Notes: generated by a model not told the origin, from the sequence alone. Shown: positions 9,906-21,858, counted from the first letter of the stretch. The stretch: 33,008 nt of DNA from Thiotrichales bacterium (GCA_024763135.1 JANTGD010000004.1:1-33008); one strand, 5' to 3'. Program-made: numbers and translations.

Positions 9906-11151
9906 GATTCGCAATTACACGTTGAATTTTGGTCCTCAACATCCAGCGGCGCATGGCGTGTTGCGCCTAGTTTTGGAAATGGATGGTGAAGTGGTGCAGC
10001 GAGCCGATCCACATATCGGGCTCCTGCATCGTGGGACAGAAAAACTCGTCGAGAACAAGCCATATAATCAAAGTATTGGGTATATGGATCGTCTCGATTA
10101 CGTCTCCATGATGTGCAATGAGCATGGTTATGTTCTAGCTATCGAGAAACTGCTGGGTATTGAGCCCCCGCTTCGGGCTCAATACATCCGCGTCATGTTC
10201 GATGAGATTACCCGTATTCTGAATCATCTGCTCTGGATAGGGGCGCACGCTTTTGACGTTGGCGCAATGACCATGTTTCTCTATGCCTTTCGTGAGCGGG
10301 AAGATCTCATGGATGTCTACGAGGCAGTGTCGGGTGCGAGATTGCACGCCACCTATTATCGGCCGGGAGGGGTGTATCGAGATTTACCTGATAGTATGCC
10401 GAAATATCAGCCCTCCAAGTACCATTCAAAAGCGGAAGTGGCGCGGCTCAATGCCGCTCGGGAAGGCGATATGCTCGATTTTATCGAGGATTTTACCGAA
10501 CGCTTTCCCGGCTATGTCGATGAATACGAAACCCTTTTGACCGATAATCGTATCTGGAAACAGCGTACCGTTGGAATCGGTGTTGTTAGTCCTGAACGCG
10601 CGTTACAAATGGGGTTGACCGGGCCGATGTTGCGTGGTTCTGGGGTTGCATGGGATCTGCGGAAAAAACAGCCTTACGAAGTCTACGATCAGTTGGAATT
10701 CGACATTCCAGTCGGTGTGACGGGTGACAGTTATGACCGTTATCTGGTTCGCGTGGAAGAGATGCGCCAGTCCAATCGAATTATCCAACAATGCATAACT
10801 TGGCTGCGCAATAATCCGGGGCCGGTCATGTTGGATGATCATAAGATCACGCCGCCGCCTCGCGCCAAGGTCAAGGAAGATATGGAGGCCCTGATTCATC
10901 ACTTCAAATTATTTACCGAGGGCTATGCTGTGCCAGAGGGAGAAGTCTATAGTGCGGTCGAACATCCCAAAGGTGAGTTCGGTGTCTATTTGATTTCGGA
11001 TGGTGCCAATAAGCCGTTTCGTGTGAAAGTACGGGCACCTGGATTCGCACATTTGCAGGCTTTGGACGAAATGTCTCGCGGGCATATGTTGGCGGATGTG
11101 GTAACCATTATTGGTACGCAAGACATCGTTTTCGGGGAGATTGATCGCTGA
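9898..11151 (+). CDS. nuoD: NADH-quinone oxidoreductase subunit D
   Basis: [45 protein letters not shown]. Start at ATG 9898, overlapping nuoC by 8 nt. Confidence 0.98.
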   Translation: MPEIRNYTLNFGPQHPAAHGVLRLVLEMDGEVVQRADPHIGLLHRGTEKLVENKPYNQSIGYMDRLDYVSMMCNEHGYVLAIEKLLGIEPPLRAQYIRVMFDEITRILNHLLWIGAHAFDVGAMTMFLYAFREREDLMDVYEAVSGARLHATYYRPGGVYRDLPDSMPKYQPSKYHSKAEVARLNAAREGDMLDFIEDFTERFPGYVDEYETLLTDNRIWKQRTVGIGVVSPERALQMGLTGPMLRGSGVAWDLRKKQPYEVYDQLEFDIPVGVTGDSYDRYLVRVEEMRQSNRIIQQCITWLRNNPGPVMLDDHKITPPPRAKVKEDMEALIHHFKLFTEGYAVPEGEVYSAVEHPKGEFGVYLISDGANKPFRVKVRAPGFAHLQALDEMSRGHMLADVVTIIGTQDIVFGEIDR

Positions 11152-11654
11152 TGAGCATGACGCCTGAACGCAAAGCGGAACGCTTGAGCGCACATATCGT
11201 TGAAGAAATCGATCATTGGTTGGCGCGGTATCCCCAAGACCAACGTCAATCAGCAGTGCTGGGTGCCTTGCGGGCGGTCCAGCACGAACAGGGTTATTTG
11301 AGCACGGAGATGATGGATGCCGTGGCAGATTATATCGGCATGCCAGAAATTGCCGTGTATGAGGTGGCCAGTTTCTATTCTATGTTCAACCTACAACCGG
11401 TTGGGCGGCATGAAATATCGGTGTGCAACAATATTTCCTGCATGTTGAGAGGCGCTGAAGATATGATTGCGCATCTCGAAGCGCGATTGGGCATCAAGTT
11501 GGGGGAGAGCACGCCAGACGGCAAGATTTTCTTGAAAAAAGAGGAAGAATGTCTAGCTGCCTGTGCGGGGGGGCCCATGATGCAGGTTGACCATGTTTAC
11601 TATGAGAATCTTACGATTGAAAAAATCGACGAGATTCTGGATCAATTGGATTAA
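11151..11654 (+). CDS. nuoE: NADH-quinone oxidoreductase subunit E (24-kDa, 2Fe-2S)
   Basis: Cluster ligands in VCNNISCML and EECLAACAGGPMMQVD; TGATG junction with nuoD. Confidence 0.97.
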   Translation: MSMTPERKAERLSAHIVEEIDHWLARYPQDQRQSAVLGALRAVQHEQGYLSTEMMDAVADYIGMPEIAVYEVASFYSMFNLQPVGRHEISVCNNISCMLRGAEDMIAHLEARLGIKLGESTPDGKIFLKKEEECLAACAGGPMMQVDHVYYENLTIEKIDEILDQLD

Positions 11655-11657
11655 TCC

Positions 11658-12935
11658 ATGGCGAATCAGGTTTGTTTTCAAACGTTACAGTTTGGTGATC
11701 AGGCGCATACGCTGGAGTCGTATCGGCAAGTTGGTGGCTATGAGGCGTGGGAACGTATTCTCAAAGAGAGTGTAAAACCGGAAGATGTAATTGCCGAAGT
11801 AAAAAAATCTAATCTGCGCGGACGTGGTGGCGCTGGATTCCCCACTGGATTGAAATGGAGTTTCATGCCCCGCTCGACTCCTGGGCAGAAGTACGTGGTC
11901 TGCAATTCGGACGAATCTGAACCTGGTACCTGCAAAGATCGGGATATTCTGAGATTTAACCCCCATGCATTGGTGGAAGGCATGGCGATCGCTGGCTATG
12001 CGATCGGTGCAACGGTTGGATACAACTACATGCGGGGTGAATTTTTGGATGAACCTTTCAGGCGATTTGAGCAAGCAGTCCAAGAAGCGTATGAAGCCGG
12101 ATACCTGGGCAAGGATATTCTTGGTAGCGGGGTGGATTTCGATCTGTTTGGTTCGCTTGGCGCAGGTGCTTATATCTGCGGCGAAGAAACCGCATTGTTG
12201 GAATCGCTGGAGGGAAAAAAGGGACAACCCCGTTTCAAACCACCGTTCCCTGCAAACTTTGGTCTTTATGGTCGCCCTACCACGATCAATAATACCGAAT
12301 CGCTGTCATCTATTCCGGTCATCATGCGTCGTGGTGGGCAATGGTTTGCCGATCTTGGAGTGGAAGGTGCTGGTGGGGAAAAGTTGTTTTCTGTATCAGG
12401 GCACGTAGAAAAACCAGGTAATTTTGAGATACCGCTGGGGACGCCTTTTGCCGATTTATTGGCTTTGGCAGGGGGTGTGTGGAAAGGCCGCAAGCTCAAG
12501 GCAGTGATACCCGGGGGGTCTTCTGTGCCTGTCGTGCCAGCAGAAATCATGCTGGAAGTGGAGATGGACTATGACTCCATTAGCAAGGTCGGTTCCTATT
12601 TGGGTTCCGGTGCGGTGATCGTCATGGATGAAACCACCGATATGGTGAAAGCCCTGCAGAGAATTTCGAGATTTTATTACTCAGAATCCTGCGGCCAATG
12701 TACGCCCTGCCGAGAAGGCACGGGTTGGATGTATCGCATGTTAACTCGCATTATCGAAGGCAAAGGGCGAGCAGAAGATTTGGACGCATTGAACGATGTG
12801 GCGCGCAAGATCGAGGGACGTACGATTTGTGCCTTAGGTGATGCGGCGGCAATGCCGGTTCGCAGTTTCCTAGAGTATTTTGGGGACGAATTTAAGTATT
12901 ACATCGAGCATGGTCGAAGCCTGGTGGCTACCTGA
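11658..12935 (+). CDS. nuoF: NADH-quinone oxidoreductase subunit F (51-kDa, FMN and 4Fe-4S)
   Basis: [60 protein letters not shown]. Confidence 0.98.
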   Translation: MANQVCFQTLQFGDQAHTLESYRQVGGYEAWERILKESVKPEDVIAEVKKSNLRGRGGAGFPTGLKWSFMPRSTPGQKYVVCNSDESEPGTCKDRDILRFNPHALVEGMAIAGYAIGATVGYNYMRGEFLDEPFRRFEQAVQEAYEAGYLGKDILGSGVDFDLFGSLGAGAYICGEETALLESLEGKKGQPRFKPPFPANFGLYGRPTTINNTESLSSIPVIMRRGGQWFADLGVEGAGGEKLFSVSGHVEKPGNFEIPLGTPFADLLALAGGVWKGRKLKAVIPGGSSVPVVPAEIMLEVEMDYDSISKVGSYLGSGAVIVMDETTDMVKALQRISRFYYSESCGQCTPCREGTGWMYRMLTRIIEGKGRAEDLDALNDVARKIEGRTICALGDAAAMPVRSFLEYFGDEFKYYIEHGRSLVAT

Positions 12936-12980
12936 GGCTCGTCCATGACTGACGTCTCGTATGTGCCCTTACCCGTTAAA

Positions 12981-13071
12981 CAGCTCGATTGAGAGTGGTC
13001 GGGGCCTCAGCAGCGTTGGCAGCCGCACGTGACGCTGCGGGACAGATTACAGCACGCAATCAATCGAGCTG
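12981..13071 (+). promoter_or_regulatory. Structured nuoF-nuoG spacer (nested inverted repeats)
   Basis: Outer perfect 12-bp pair CAGCTCGATTGA (12981-12992) / TCAATCGAGCTG (13060-13071); inner perfect 7-bp pair GCAGCGT (13010-13016) / ACGCTGC (13032-13038). Confidence 0.5.
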
Positions 13072-13097
13072 CTTCGGTATAACGGAAAAACAAACCT

Positions 13098-15470
13098 ATG
13101 AGCGACGCGAAGGTAACCCTGGAGATCAACGGTCACAGAGTGCAAGCTGCGCCGGGGAGTATGATTATTCAGGCTGCCGATGAGGCAGGCATTCTCATCC
13201 CGCGCTTTTGCTATCACCATAAACTGTCGATTGCGGCCAATTGTCGCATGTGCATGGTCGAGGTGGAAAAAGCACCTAAGCCATTGCCAGCTTGCGCCAC
13301 ACCCGTTAGTGATGGCATGAAGGTGTTCACCGAGTCTGAGCTGGCGCGAGACGCACAGCAGGGCACGATGGAGTTTCTGCTGATTAACCACCCTCTGGAC
13401 TGCCCCATTTGCGATCAGGGCGGAGAGTGTGAATTGCAGGATCTGGCTGTTGGGTATGGTGAGGATGCTTCGCGCTATACCGAAGCCAAGCGTGTGGTGC
13501 TCGACAAAGACATCGGGCCTTTAGTGGCGACCGAAATGACGCGCTGCATTCAGTGTACGCGCTGTGTTCGGTTTGGCGAGGAAATAGCCGGGGTCCGGGA
13601 GCTGGGCGCGACAGGTCGCGGTGAACATATGGAAATCGGCACCTATATCGAAAAAAGTCTAGTGTCTGAGTTGTCGGGTAATGTCATCGATCTATGCCCG
13701 GTGGGTGCACTCACGGCCAAGCCCTCTCGATATACCTACCGTCCCTGGGAATTACGCCAAGTTCTTTCGGTCGCACCACACGACTGTGTTGGTTCGAATG
13801 TTTCATTACATTTACGGAATGGCGCGCTAACCCGGGTCGTCCCGCATGACAATGAATCAATTAATGAATGCTGGATTTCAGATCGGGACCGCTTCTCCTA
13901 TGAAGGCATTCAGGTTGAACGTTGCGAACAGCCAATGATCAAACAGGCCGACGGTTGGCGGAGCGTGGACTGGCAGACAGCACTGAACGCCATGCATAAG
14001 CAGTTTTCCGATTACGCGCCTGAAGACATTGCCGTTTTTATGTCGCCCAATGCAACGCTTGAGGAGCATTACCTCGCACAGCGTTATTTTCGGGGTATCG
14101 GGGTATCGACCTTAGAGCATCGGCTGCGCCAGATGGATTATTCCCATCAAGACGATACAGCCTTGTTTCCTTGGTTAGGGCTGGGGTTTGATGAAATCCC
14201 CAAACAAGACAGTATCCTGCTCGTAGGTTTCGATGCACGTCGAGGTGCGCCCATTCTTGGTCATCGGATCCGCGAAGCTACCAAGCAGGGTGCCTCAGTC
14301 AGCTCGATCAATTTGCGCGATCATGACCTAAGATTTTCACAGCTTGAACAAGTCCTGGTTGCGCCAAAGGAGATGGTTGAAGTACTGGCGGCTGTGACCA
14401 AATTCATTTTGGCGGAAAAACACGCCGAAATTCCGCAGCCTCTTGCTCCCTTGCTTGAAACGCTTGAGGTGAGTGATGTGGCTGCACGCATCGCAACATC
14501 GTTATTGCAAGCCGAGGACGCGTGGATTCTGTTGGGCCAGATCGCTCAGCAGCACCCCGAGTACGCAGCACTCAGTGCTTTGGCGAGTGCAATCGCAGCG
14601 GCAGGAGGTGTCAAGCTTGGTTTCGCTAGTGATGGAGCCAATGCCGCGGGTGCTTGGCTAGCGGGTACAGTTCCGCATCGCGGTACCGCAGGGGAGGCGG
14701 TGAAAGCTGTCGGTAAGAATTTAGCAGAATGCCTTGAACAGCCACCCAAAGCAGCTTTTCTATTCGGTATCGAACCGCGGTTCGATTTTTACGATGCGGC
14801 CGCTGCGACGGCAATGTTCGAAGCCAGCGAATTTGTCGTGATGGCCAGTAGCTTTGTGAACGATGACATTCGCGCGCAAGCCGATGTCATATTGCCTATA
14901 GCCAGTGCGTTTGAAACCTCAGGTACTTTTGTTAATGGCGCTGCTCAGTGGCAGAGCTTTCAAGGCGCGGTTGCCCCGCCTGGAGAGGCGCGTCCGGGCT
15001 GGAAAATATTTCGCGTGTTAGGCAATGTGGCCGACCTCGATTGCTTTGACTACACCCATAGCCGTGAAGTCCGTGACGAACTAAAAGCCCAGCTTGAGAC
15101 CATCGAGTCCTTCAGCAGTTTGAGCAACATCAATGGCCGTTATGTACGCGCAAAATACGATGAAATCGGGCTCCAGCGCATCTCCGATATCGCGTTGTAT
15201 AGTAGCGATGCATTAGTGCGTCGGGCAGCTTCGCTTCAGGCAACGCCTATCGTCCGTGATGAGGGATTACGGCTCAATTCACGGGAAGTTGAAAAATATG
15301 GTCTTGCCGCGGTGCAGCGTGTCAGAGTGACTCAGGGTTCAGCCGTGGTAGAAATGCCATTGATCGTGGATGACTCGATTCCTGCCAATTGTGCTTATGT
15401 GGCGACAGGGACGGTGTACAGCAGCGCTTTGGGGGCTGCTTTTGGCCCAATCAAAGTCGAGAAGGTTTAA
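13098..15470 (+). CDS. nuoG: NADH-quinone oxidoreductase subunit G (75-kDa Fe-S)
   Basis: [58 protein letters not shown]; molybdopterin-oxidoreductase-like C-terminal domain. Confidence 0.97.
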   Translation: MSDAKVTLEINGHRVQAAPGSMIIQAADEAGILIPRFCYHHKLSIAANCRMCMVEVEKAPKPLPACATPVSDGMKVFTESELARDAQQGTMEFLLINHPLDCPICDQGGECELQDLAVGYGEDASRYTEAKRVVLDKDIGPLVATEMTRCIQCTRCVRFGEEIAGVRELGATGRGEHMEIGTYIEKSLVSELSGNVIDLCPVGALTAKPSRYTYRPWELRQVLSVAPHDCVGSNVSLHLRNGALTRVVPHDNESINECWISDRDRFSYEGIQVERCEQPMIKQADGWRSVDWQTALNAMHKQFSDYAPEDIAVFMSPNATLEEHYLAQRYFRGIGVSTLEHRLRQMDYSHQDDTALFPWLGLGFDEIPKQDSILLVGFDARRGAPILGHRIREATKQGASVSSINLRDHDLRFSQLEQVLVAPKEMVEVLAAVTKFILAEKHAEIPQPLAPLLETLEVSDVAARIATSLLQAEDAWILLGQIAQQHPEYAALSALASAIAAAGGVKLGFASDGANAAGAWLAGTVPHRGTAGEAVKAVGKNLAECLEQPPKAAFLFGIEPRFDFYDAAAATAMFEASEFVVMASSFVNDDIRAQADVILPIASAFETSGTFVNGAAQWQSFQGAVAPPGEARPGWKIFRVLGNVADLDCFDYTHSREVRDELKAQLETIESFSSLSNINGRYVRAKYDEIGLQRISDIALYSSDALVRRAASLQATPIVRDEGLRLNSREVEKYGLAAVQRVRVTQGSAVVEMPLIVDDSIPANCAYVATGTVYSSALGAAFGPIKVEKV

Positions 15471-15484
15471 CGAAAAAGGTCTGT

Positions 15485-16555
15485 ATGGATAAGATTGCAT
15501 CATTATTGGGATTCCTGCCGGAATCGGTAGTGGCCATCATTATGATTCTTATCAAAATCATATTGATCATTGTGCCCATCATGGTGGCGGTCGCCTATTT
15601 GACCTTCGCCGAACGCAAAATCATCGGCTATATCCAGGTGCGCATTGGACCCAATCGAGTGGGTCCCAAAGGCTGGCTGCAGCCCATTGCCGATGCACTC
15701 AAATTGATGACCAAAGAGGTCATCCTGCCAGAAAATGCCAATCGTTTCTTGTTTCTTATTGCGCCACTGTTGGTATTGGGGCCGGCATTGGCTGCTTGGG
15801 CAGTCATTCCGTTCAACGATGGTTGGATCCTTTCAAATATTAATGCTGGGTTGTTATACATTCTGGCGCTGACCTCTTTGGGGGTCTATGGCGTCATCCT
15901 GGCGGGGTGGGCATCTAACTCCAAGTATGCGCTGCTTGGTGGTTTGAGGACGGCAGCGCAGCTCGTCTCCTACGAGATCGCAATGGGTTTTGCGTTGGTC
16001 GGCGTGCTCATGGCGACTGGAAGTCTCAATCTGGAAGAGATCGTCAATGTGCAACGAGGTGGGATTCATCATTGGTTGTTCATACCACTCATTGGATTGT
16101 TTCTCGTCTACTTTATTGCCGGCGTGGCGGAAACGAATCGTGCCCCTTTCGATGTCGCAGAGGGAGAATCGGAAATCGTTGCGGGTTTTCATGTGGAATA
16201 TTCTGGGATGGCCTTTGCGATTTTCTTTCTCGCAGAATATGCGAACATGATATTGATCAGTGCACTGACTGCGACCTTGTTTTTGGGTGGCTGGCTGTCG
16301 CCTTTCGAAGGTCTGCTACCTGCGAGTGTCTTTGAAATACCAGTTCTGGGATCTCTCCTGGGCAACGGGATCCATTGGTTGGTTTTTAAGACCGCCTTTT
16401 TTTTGCTGTTGTTTTTGTGGTTCCGCGCCACCTTTCCGCGGTATCGCTACGATCAAATTATGCGTTTGGGTTGGAAAGTATTGATTCCTGTAACGCTCGT
16501 ATGGATTTTTGCCGAAGGTATTGCCATTGCGTTCGGATGGACGCCTTGGGCATAG
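15485..16555 (+). CDS. nuoH: NADH-quinone oxidoreductase subunit H
   Basis: [62 protein letters not shown]. Start at ATG 15485. Confidence 0.97.
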   Translation: MDKIASLLGFLPESVVAIIMILIKIILIIVPIMVAVAYLTFAERKIIGYIQVRIGPNRVGPKGWLQPIADALKLMTKEVILPENANRFLFLIAPLLVLGPALAAWAVIPFNDGWILSNINAGLLYILALTSLGVYGVILAGWASNSKYALLGGLRTAAQLVSYEIAMGFALVGVLMATGSLNLEEIVNVQRGGIHHWLFIPLIGLFLVYFIAGVAETNRAPFDVAEGESEIVAGFHVEYSGMAFAIFFLAEYANMILISALTATLFLGGWLSPFEGLLPASVFEIPVLGSLLGNGIHWLVFKTAFFLLLFLWFRATFPRYRYDQIMRLGWKVLIPVTLVWIFAEGIAIAFGWTPWA

Positions 16556-16568
16556 GAGACCATTAGCT

Positions 16569-17057
16569 ATGGGCAAGTTACAACACTTCGTAAAAAGTTT
16601 TACGCTCTCGGAACTACTCAAGGGGATGGGTGTTACCGGGAAATACATGCTGGCCAAAAAAGTCACTATACAGTATCCCGAAGAACGTACTCCTCAGTCA
16701 CCCCGATTCCGCGGGCTTCATGCACTTCGCCGTTACCCCAACGGAGAGGAGCGTTGTATCGCGTGTAAGTTATGTGAAGCAGTTTGTCCTGCGCTGGCAA
16801 TTACCATTGAATCAGAAGAGCGGGCCGATGGGACGCGTCGGACGACACGTTATGACATCGATCTTTTTAAATGCATTTTTTGCGGATTTTGTGAAGAAGC
16901 CTGTCCGGTAGATTCAATCGTGGAGACTCGTATTTTTGATTATCACTTTGAGCAGCGTGGTGAGCAGATTATGACGAAAGACAAGCTGCTGGCCATCGGT
17001 GACCAATATGAGGAGCAGATTGCGGCAGATCGTGCCGCCGATGCACCCTATCGCTAA
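16569..17057 (+). CDS. nuoI: NADH-quinone oxidoreductase subunit I (2x 4Fe-4S)
   Basis: [16 protein letters not shown] and [19 protein letters not shown]. Start at ATG 16569. Confidence 0.97.
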   Translation: MGKLQHFVKSFTLSELLKGMGVTGKYMLAKKVTIQYPEERTPQSPRFRGLHALRRYPNGEERCIACKLCEAVCPALAITIESEERADGTRRTTRYDIDLFKCIFCGFCEEACPVDSIVETRIFDYHFEQRGEQIMTKDKLLAIGDQYEEQIAADRAADAPYR

Positions 17058-17077
17058 CGACGATTCAAGGTACAAGC

Positions 17078-17686
17078 ATGACTTTTCAAATGTTCCTCTT
17101 TTATTTTTTTGCGACGATCCAGGTGTTTGCGGGACTGCGTATGATTTCAGTGCGTAATCCCGTGCATGCGGCTCTGTTTCTGGTGTTGAGTTTCGTCTGC
17201 GCTGCGTCGTTGTGGATTTTGATGGAAGCTGAGTTTCTTGGGTTGTTGATCGTTTTGGTCTACGTTGGCGCCGTGCTTGTGCTATTCCTTTTTGTGGTCA
17301 TGATGCTGGACATTAATATCGCGCAAATCCGTGAAGGTTTTGCACGCTATTTGCCAATAGCGGCAGTGGCCGCATTGGTGATGGTGGTACAGATGATCTG
17401 GGTTTTGAACGATAAGGTTTTCAAAGCCTCAGCGCCGCCTCCGGCTCTCCCAGAATACAATAATACTGAAGCATTGGGAGAAGTGCTGTATACCCAATAT
17501 GTATTGCAGTTTGAAATTGCGGCCGTGATTTTGTTGGTAGCGATTATAGCGGCGATTGCTTTGACACTGCGCAAGCGGCCCACAACGAAGTATCAGAATC
17601 CAGGTGAGCAAATTAAGGTTAAACGGAATGATCGAGTACGTCTGGTGCAGATGAAAGCAGAGAAAAATGAGGTGGAGCCGGAATGA
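17078..17686 (+). CDS. nuoJ: NADH-quinone oxidoreductase subunit J
   Basis: [54 protein letters not shown]. Confidence 0.96.
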   Translation: MTFQMFLFYFFATIQVFAGLRMISVRNPVHAALFLVLSFVCAASLWILMEAEFLGLLIVLVYVGAVLVLFLFVVMMLDINIAQIREGFARYLPIAAVAALVMVVQMIWVLNDKVFKASAPPPALPEYNNTEALGEVLYTQYVLQFEIAAVILLVAIIAAIALTLRKRPTTKYQNPGEQIKVKRNDRVRLVQMKAEKNEVEPE

Positions 17687-17988
17687 TTTCGTTGACACAC
17701 TACCTGGTTTTGGGTGCGATTTTGTTTTCCATCTCGATTGCAGGCATTTTCCTCAATCGTAAAAATGTCATCGTGCTGCTGATGTGTATTGAGTTGATGC
17801 TCCTGGCTGTGAATACCAACTTTATAGCGTTTTCCCACTATCTTCACGACATTACAGGGCAGGTATTCGTTTTCTTTATATTAACAGTCGCGGCCGCTGA
17901 GGCGGCCATTGGTTTGGCTATCCTGGTGGTGCTGTTTCGTAATAAACGCACGATCAATGTCGAAGCACTTGACGACTTGAAGGGGTAA
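17683..17988 (+). CDS. nuoK: NADH-quinone oxidoreductase subunit K
   Basis: Three TM segments; [49 protein letters not shown] overlap with nuoJ. Confidence 0.97.
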   Translation: MISLTHYLVLGAILFSISIAGIFLNRKNVIVLLMCIELMLLAVNTNFIAFSHYLHDITGQVFVFFILTVAAAEAAIGLAILVVLFRNKRTINVEALDDLKG

Positions 17989-17993
17989 GCAAA

Positions 17994-19979
17994 ATGAAGA
18001 CCCTCTCATTACTGGTTCCTCTTGCACCTTTAATAGGCTCGATGATTGCGGGCTTGTTTGGAGGGCGTATCGGCCGTAGAGGCGCACACAGCGTGACAAT
18101 TTTAGGCGTGGCGGTTTCATTTGTTGCAGCGCTGTTTGTCTTCAATGCGGTTACCCTCCAGGGCCAAGGACCGATCAATTTCACGCTTTACCAATGGGCA
18201 CTGAGCGATGGAGTTGGTTTTCAGGTCGGGTTTTTGCTGGATAACCTGACTACGCTCATGATGATTGTAGTTACCTTTGTTTCACTCATGGTGCATATCT
18301 ATACCATCGGCTACATGGCTGATGATGAACACAATTGGCCCAAGGGAAGTTTGGCGGGAAAAAACAGCTACCAGCGCTTTTTTAGCTACATCTCTTTGTT
18401 TACTTTCTCCATGCTGATGCTTGTCATGGCAAACAACTTCATGCAGTTATTTTTTGGTTGGGAAGCAGTTGGTCTCGTGTCCTATTTGTTGATTGGATTT
18501 TGGGCTTCGAGAGAATCGGCCGTCTATGCAAACTTAAAAGCGTTTCTGGTCAATCGTGTCGGGGATTTTGGGTTTTTGCTGGGGATTGCCACGTTGCTCA
18601 TGTTTGCCGGAAGTATGGACTACATGACTGTGTTTGGGACGGTGAAGCAGTTGTCAGAACAAAGTATCAACATCTTCGGCAGTACGGAATGGTCGGTCAT
18701 CACGGTCGCATGCATTTTGCTGTTCATCGGTGCGATGGGTAAATCCGCCCAGGTGCCGCTACATGTCTGGCTGCCAGATTCGATGGAAGGCCCCACGCCC
18801 ATCTCAGCGTTGATTCATGCTGCGACTATGGTGACTGCAGGTATTTTTATGGTCGCCAGAATGTCGCCTTTGTTTGAACACAGCGAAGTGGCGCTTTCTT
18901 TCGTGATGGTGATTGGTGCCCTGACCGCCTTTTTTATGGGGTTGATTGGCATTGTGCAAAATGACATCAAACGGGTCGTTGCGTATTCAACGCTATCACA
19001 ACTGGGTTATATGACTGTGGGGCTTGGAGCATCAGCCTATGCAGCTAGCGTTTTTCATTTAATGACGCATGCATTTTTCAAAGCTTTGCTCTTTTTGGCA
19101 GCTGGTTCAGTGATCATCGCCATGCACCATGAGCAAGACATGCGCAAAATGGGCGGCCTGAGAAAGTACATGCCGATTACCTATCTGACTTCATTAGTGG
19201 GATCACTGGCATTGATTGGCTTTCCTGGATTTTCCGGCTTTTTTTCTAAGGATGCGATTATCGAGGCAGTGAAACTTTCTGAATTGCCAGGTTCTGGCTT
19301 TGCATACCTCATGGTGTTGTTAGGCGTATTTGTTACGGCATTCTATAGCTTTCGTATGTTTTTCCTGGTTTTTCATACCAAGGAAAGAATGGATCAACAT
19401 ACCAAGGAACATTTGAAAGAGTCTCCGTGGGTTGTGACAGTTCCATTGTTAGCGCTCGCTGTGCCTTCTTTACTCGCAGGTGTGTTGATTGATCCTATTG
19501 TCGTGGGTGATTACTTCAAGCAAGTGCTCTTTGTCGATCATCATCACGCTGCGATACATCATTTGACCGAGCACTATCATGGTGTTACGGCATTCATTCT
19601 TCATGGCATGACGGCGTTACCGTTTTGGCTTGCCATCAGTGGTGTCGCCACCGCTGCCTATATCTACCTATTGCACCCCGAAATCGCAGCGGCGATGAAA
19701 ACTAAGTTTCGTTGGCTGCATGCAGTGCTGATGAATAAATACGGATTCGATGATTTCAACCAGAGAGTTTTTGCTAACGGATTTACCCGGATTGGAGGTA
19801 TGTTTTCTCAAGTAGGCGATCGCCTTTTGATCGACGGCCTTGTTAATGGCACTGCTAAGGCTGTTGGCGTGATTGCGATACTGAGTCGCCATATGCAAAC
19901 CGGATATCTTTATCATTACACGTTTGTGATGATATTGGGGTTGATCGGGCTGGTTGGGTGGATTGTTTTCAGTGGTTAA
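17994..19979 (+). CDS. nuoL: NADH-quinone oxidoreductase subunit L
   Basis: WEAVGLVSYLLIGFW; GAMGKSAQVPLHVWLPDSMEGPTPISALIHAATMVTAGIFMVARMSP. Confidence 0.98.
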   Translation: MKTLSLLVPLAPLIGSMIAGLFGGRIGRRGAHSVTILGVAVSFVAALFVFNAVTLQGQGPINFTLYQWALSDGVGFQVGFLLDNLTTLMMIVVTFVSLMVHIYTIGYMADDEHNWPKGSLAGKNSYQRFFSYISLFTFSMLMLVMANNFMQLFFGWEAVGLVSYLLIGFWASRESAVYANLKAFLVNRVGDFGFLLGIATLLMFAGSMDYMTVFGTVKQLSEQSINIFGSTEWSVITVACILLFIGAMGKSAQVPLHVWLPDSMEGPTPISALIHAATMVTAGIFMVARMSPLFEHSEVALSFVMVIGALTAFFMGLIGIVQNDIKRVVAYSTLSQLGYMTVGLGASAYAASVFHLMTHAFFKALLFLAAGSVIIAMHHEQDMRKMGGLRKYMPITYLTSLVGSLALIGFPGFSGFFSKDAIIEAVKLSELPGSGFAYLMVLLGVFVTAFYSFRMFFLVFHTKERMDQHTKEHLKESPWVVTVPLLALAVPSLLAGVLIDPIVVGDYFKQVLFVDHHHAAIHHLTEHYHGVTAFILHGMTALPFWLAISGVATAAYIYLLHPEIAAAMKTKFRWLHAVLMNKYGFDDFNQRVFANGFTRIGGMFSQVGDRLLIDGLVNGTAKAVGVIAILSRHMQTGYLYHYTFVMILGLIGLVGWIVFSG

Positions 19980-19992
19980 GCGTTTATGCACT

Positions 19993-20051
19993 CAGCGTTC
20001 AGTGACGCTGGAGCACTCCAGATTGCCTGCTCGTTACGCTTTCGGTAAAGC
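19993..20051 (+). promoter_or_regulatory. Cluster of short hairpins just after nuoL
   Basis: CAGCGT-tcagtg-ACGCTG (19993-20010); overlapping, mutually exclusive CTGGA-gcac-TCCAG (20008-20021); GCTTT-cggt-AAAGC (20038-20051). Confidence 0.45.
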
Positions 20052-20339
20052 CGTGTGATGGCATGTACAGCTATACAAATCAGGATTAAAGCGTTGAGTG
20101 GATTATTTTTATTTTGGAACCGGCGCAAACGGTGGAATCTGTCACAGTTGTCGATCCCTGCGCGAAAATTTTCTGAAATGATTTGCACTAAACAGTGGCA
20201 TATAGAAAAAGGGTATGCAGCAGGCCCGTCGAAGTCGATAGCAGCGTACGCAGAATTACCGTTACCTTTCGCGAGGGTTCAAAAGCTGCTGAATTTTTCC
20301 CACAAACAGACGGCTTCCCAAGGCTTATAAGGGGATTTC

Positions 20340-21854
20340 ATGTTTTCAGATTGGCCTTTACTTAGCTTATTGATTTGGCTGCCTATAGTAGGTGGTTTCT
20401 TGCTATTGCTGATAGGTGAGCGATCGCCGGATGGCGTGCGTTTTGCAGCTTTAGGTATCTCACTGCTGACATTCTTGCTGAGTGTGCCGTTATATACCTC
20501 TTTTGATGCAAGCACAGCGCAAATGCAGTTTGTGGAAATGCAACCTTGGATTGCAGCTTTCAATATCAACTACCATTTGGGCGTCGATGGTATATCCATG
20601 CCACTCATTATCTTAACCACATTTTCCACCTTGCTGGTTGTGGTAGCTGCATGGGAGGTCATTCAATATCGAGTATCTCAGTACATGGCTGCTTTTCTGA
20701 TACTCAATGGCATCATGGTGGGTGTTTTTGCTGCATTGGATGCAGTGCTTTTCTACGTCCTGTTCGAAGCAATGCTGGTCCCCATGTTCATCATCATTGG
20801 TATTTGGGGTGGTCCAAGGCGTGTTTACGCGACAATAAAGTTTTTTCTCTATACTTTTCTGGGATCAGTGTTCATGCTGATCTCTTTGATCTATCTATAT
20901 ATCCAGTCCGGAAGCTTTGAAATTCTCGAGTACCATCGTTTGCCGTTAGCAATGGCACCGCAAGTTTTAATATTTCTTTCGTTTTTGGTGGCCTTTGGTG
21001 TCAAAGTGCCCATGTGGCCCGTGCACACGTGGTTGCCGGATGCGCACGTAGAAGCGCCAACGGGAGGTTCCGTGATTTTGGCTGCGATCATGCTAAAGAT
21101 CGGTGGTTATGGTTTTCTCAGATTTTCACTGCCGATTACACCCGATGCAAGTCGAGCGCTCGATTGGCTGGTAATCCTTATGTCATTAGTAGCAGTGGTC
21201 TATATTGGGTTTGTAGCACTCGCGCAGCGTGATATGAAAAAGCTCATTGCTTATTCATCGATTTCACATATGGGGTTTGTGACATTGGGCTTCTTTATCT
21301 TATATGCCATTCAAGAAAATACCGGTAGTCTGAACGGGGCGGTTATGGCGATTGAGGGAGGCATGGTGCAGATGGTTTCGCACGGCCTTATATCAGGCGC
21401 TATGTTCTTGAGCGTTGGCGTTCTCTATGATCGCATGCACAGCCGGGAAATCGCCGATTATGGTGGTGTCGTGCATAGTATGCCGATTTTTGCAGGCTTT
21501 ATGGTTTTGTTCGCTATGGCCAATTCCGGGCTGCCGGGCACGTCGGGTTTTGTGGGTGAATTTCTGGTAATACTGGCCAGCTTTAAAGCAAGTTTTTGGA
21601 TTGCCTTTTTAGCCGCTACGACACTCATACTTGGAGCGGCCTATACGCTGTGGATGGTGAAGCGGGTTTTATTCGGTGAGGTAGCGAACGAAAAGGTCGC
21701 TGCGCTACAGGATATCAATCGCCGCGAATGGCTGATTTTGGCGGTACTGGCGCTAGGCATCATTTTGATAGGTGTGTGGCCGAATCCGTTACTAGAGATC
21801 ATGCATGCTACGATAGAAAACATAGCCCAGCAGGCTGCTGGTTCCAAACTTTAA
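20340..21854 (+). CDS. nuoM: NADH-quinone oxidoreductase subunit M
   Basis: YHLGVDGISMPLIILTT; FEAMLVPMFIIIGIWGG; VPMWPVHTWLPDAHVEAPTGGSVILAAIMLKIGGYGFLRF. Confidence 0.98.
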   Translation: MFSDWPLLSLLIWLPIVGGFLLLLIGERSPDGVRFAALGISLLTFLLSVPLYTSFDASTAQMQFVEMQPWIAAFNINYHLGVDGISMPLIILTTFSTLLVVVAAWEVIQYRVSQYMAAFLILNGIMVGVFAALDAVLFYVLFEAMLVPMFIIIGIWGGPRRVYATIKFFLYTFLGSVFMLISLIYLYIQSGSFEILEYHRLPLAMAPQVLIFLSFLVAFGVKVPMWPVHTWLPDAHVEAPTGGSVILAAIMLKIGGYGFLRFSLPITPDASRALDWLVILMSLVAVVYIGFVALAQRDMKKLIAYSSISHMGFVTLGFFILYAIQENTGSLNGAVMAIEGGMVQMVSHGLISGAMFLSVGVLYDRMHSREIADYGGVVHSMPIFAGFMVLFAMANSGLPGTSGFVGEFLVILASFKASFWIAFLAATTLILGAAYTLWMVKRVLFGEVANEKVAALQDINRREWLILAVLALGIILIGVWPNPLLEIMHATIENIAQQAAGSKL

Positions 21855-21858
21855 ACCG

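Noticed and set aside
12989-13183. 64-aa ORF in the nuoF-nuoG spacer
   Set aside because: Runs into nuoG in another frame; the inverted-repeat structure explains the region better.
20055-20330. 91-aa ORF in the nuoL-nuoM spacer
   Set aside because: No hydrophobic segment pattern or motif linking it to complex I; retained only as a Ribo-seq check in the spacer finding.
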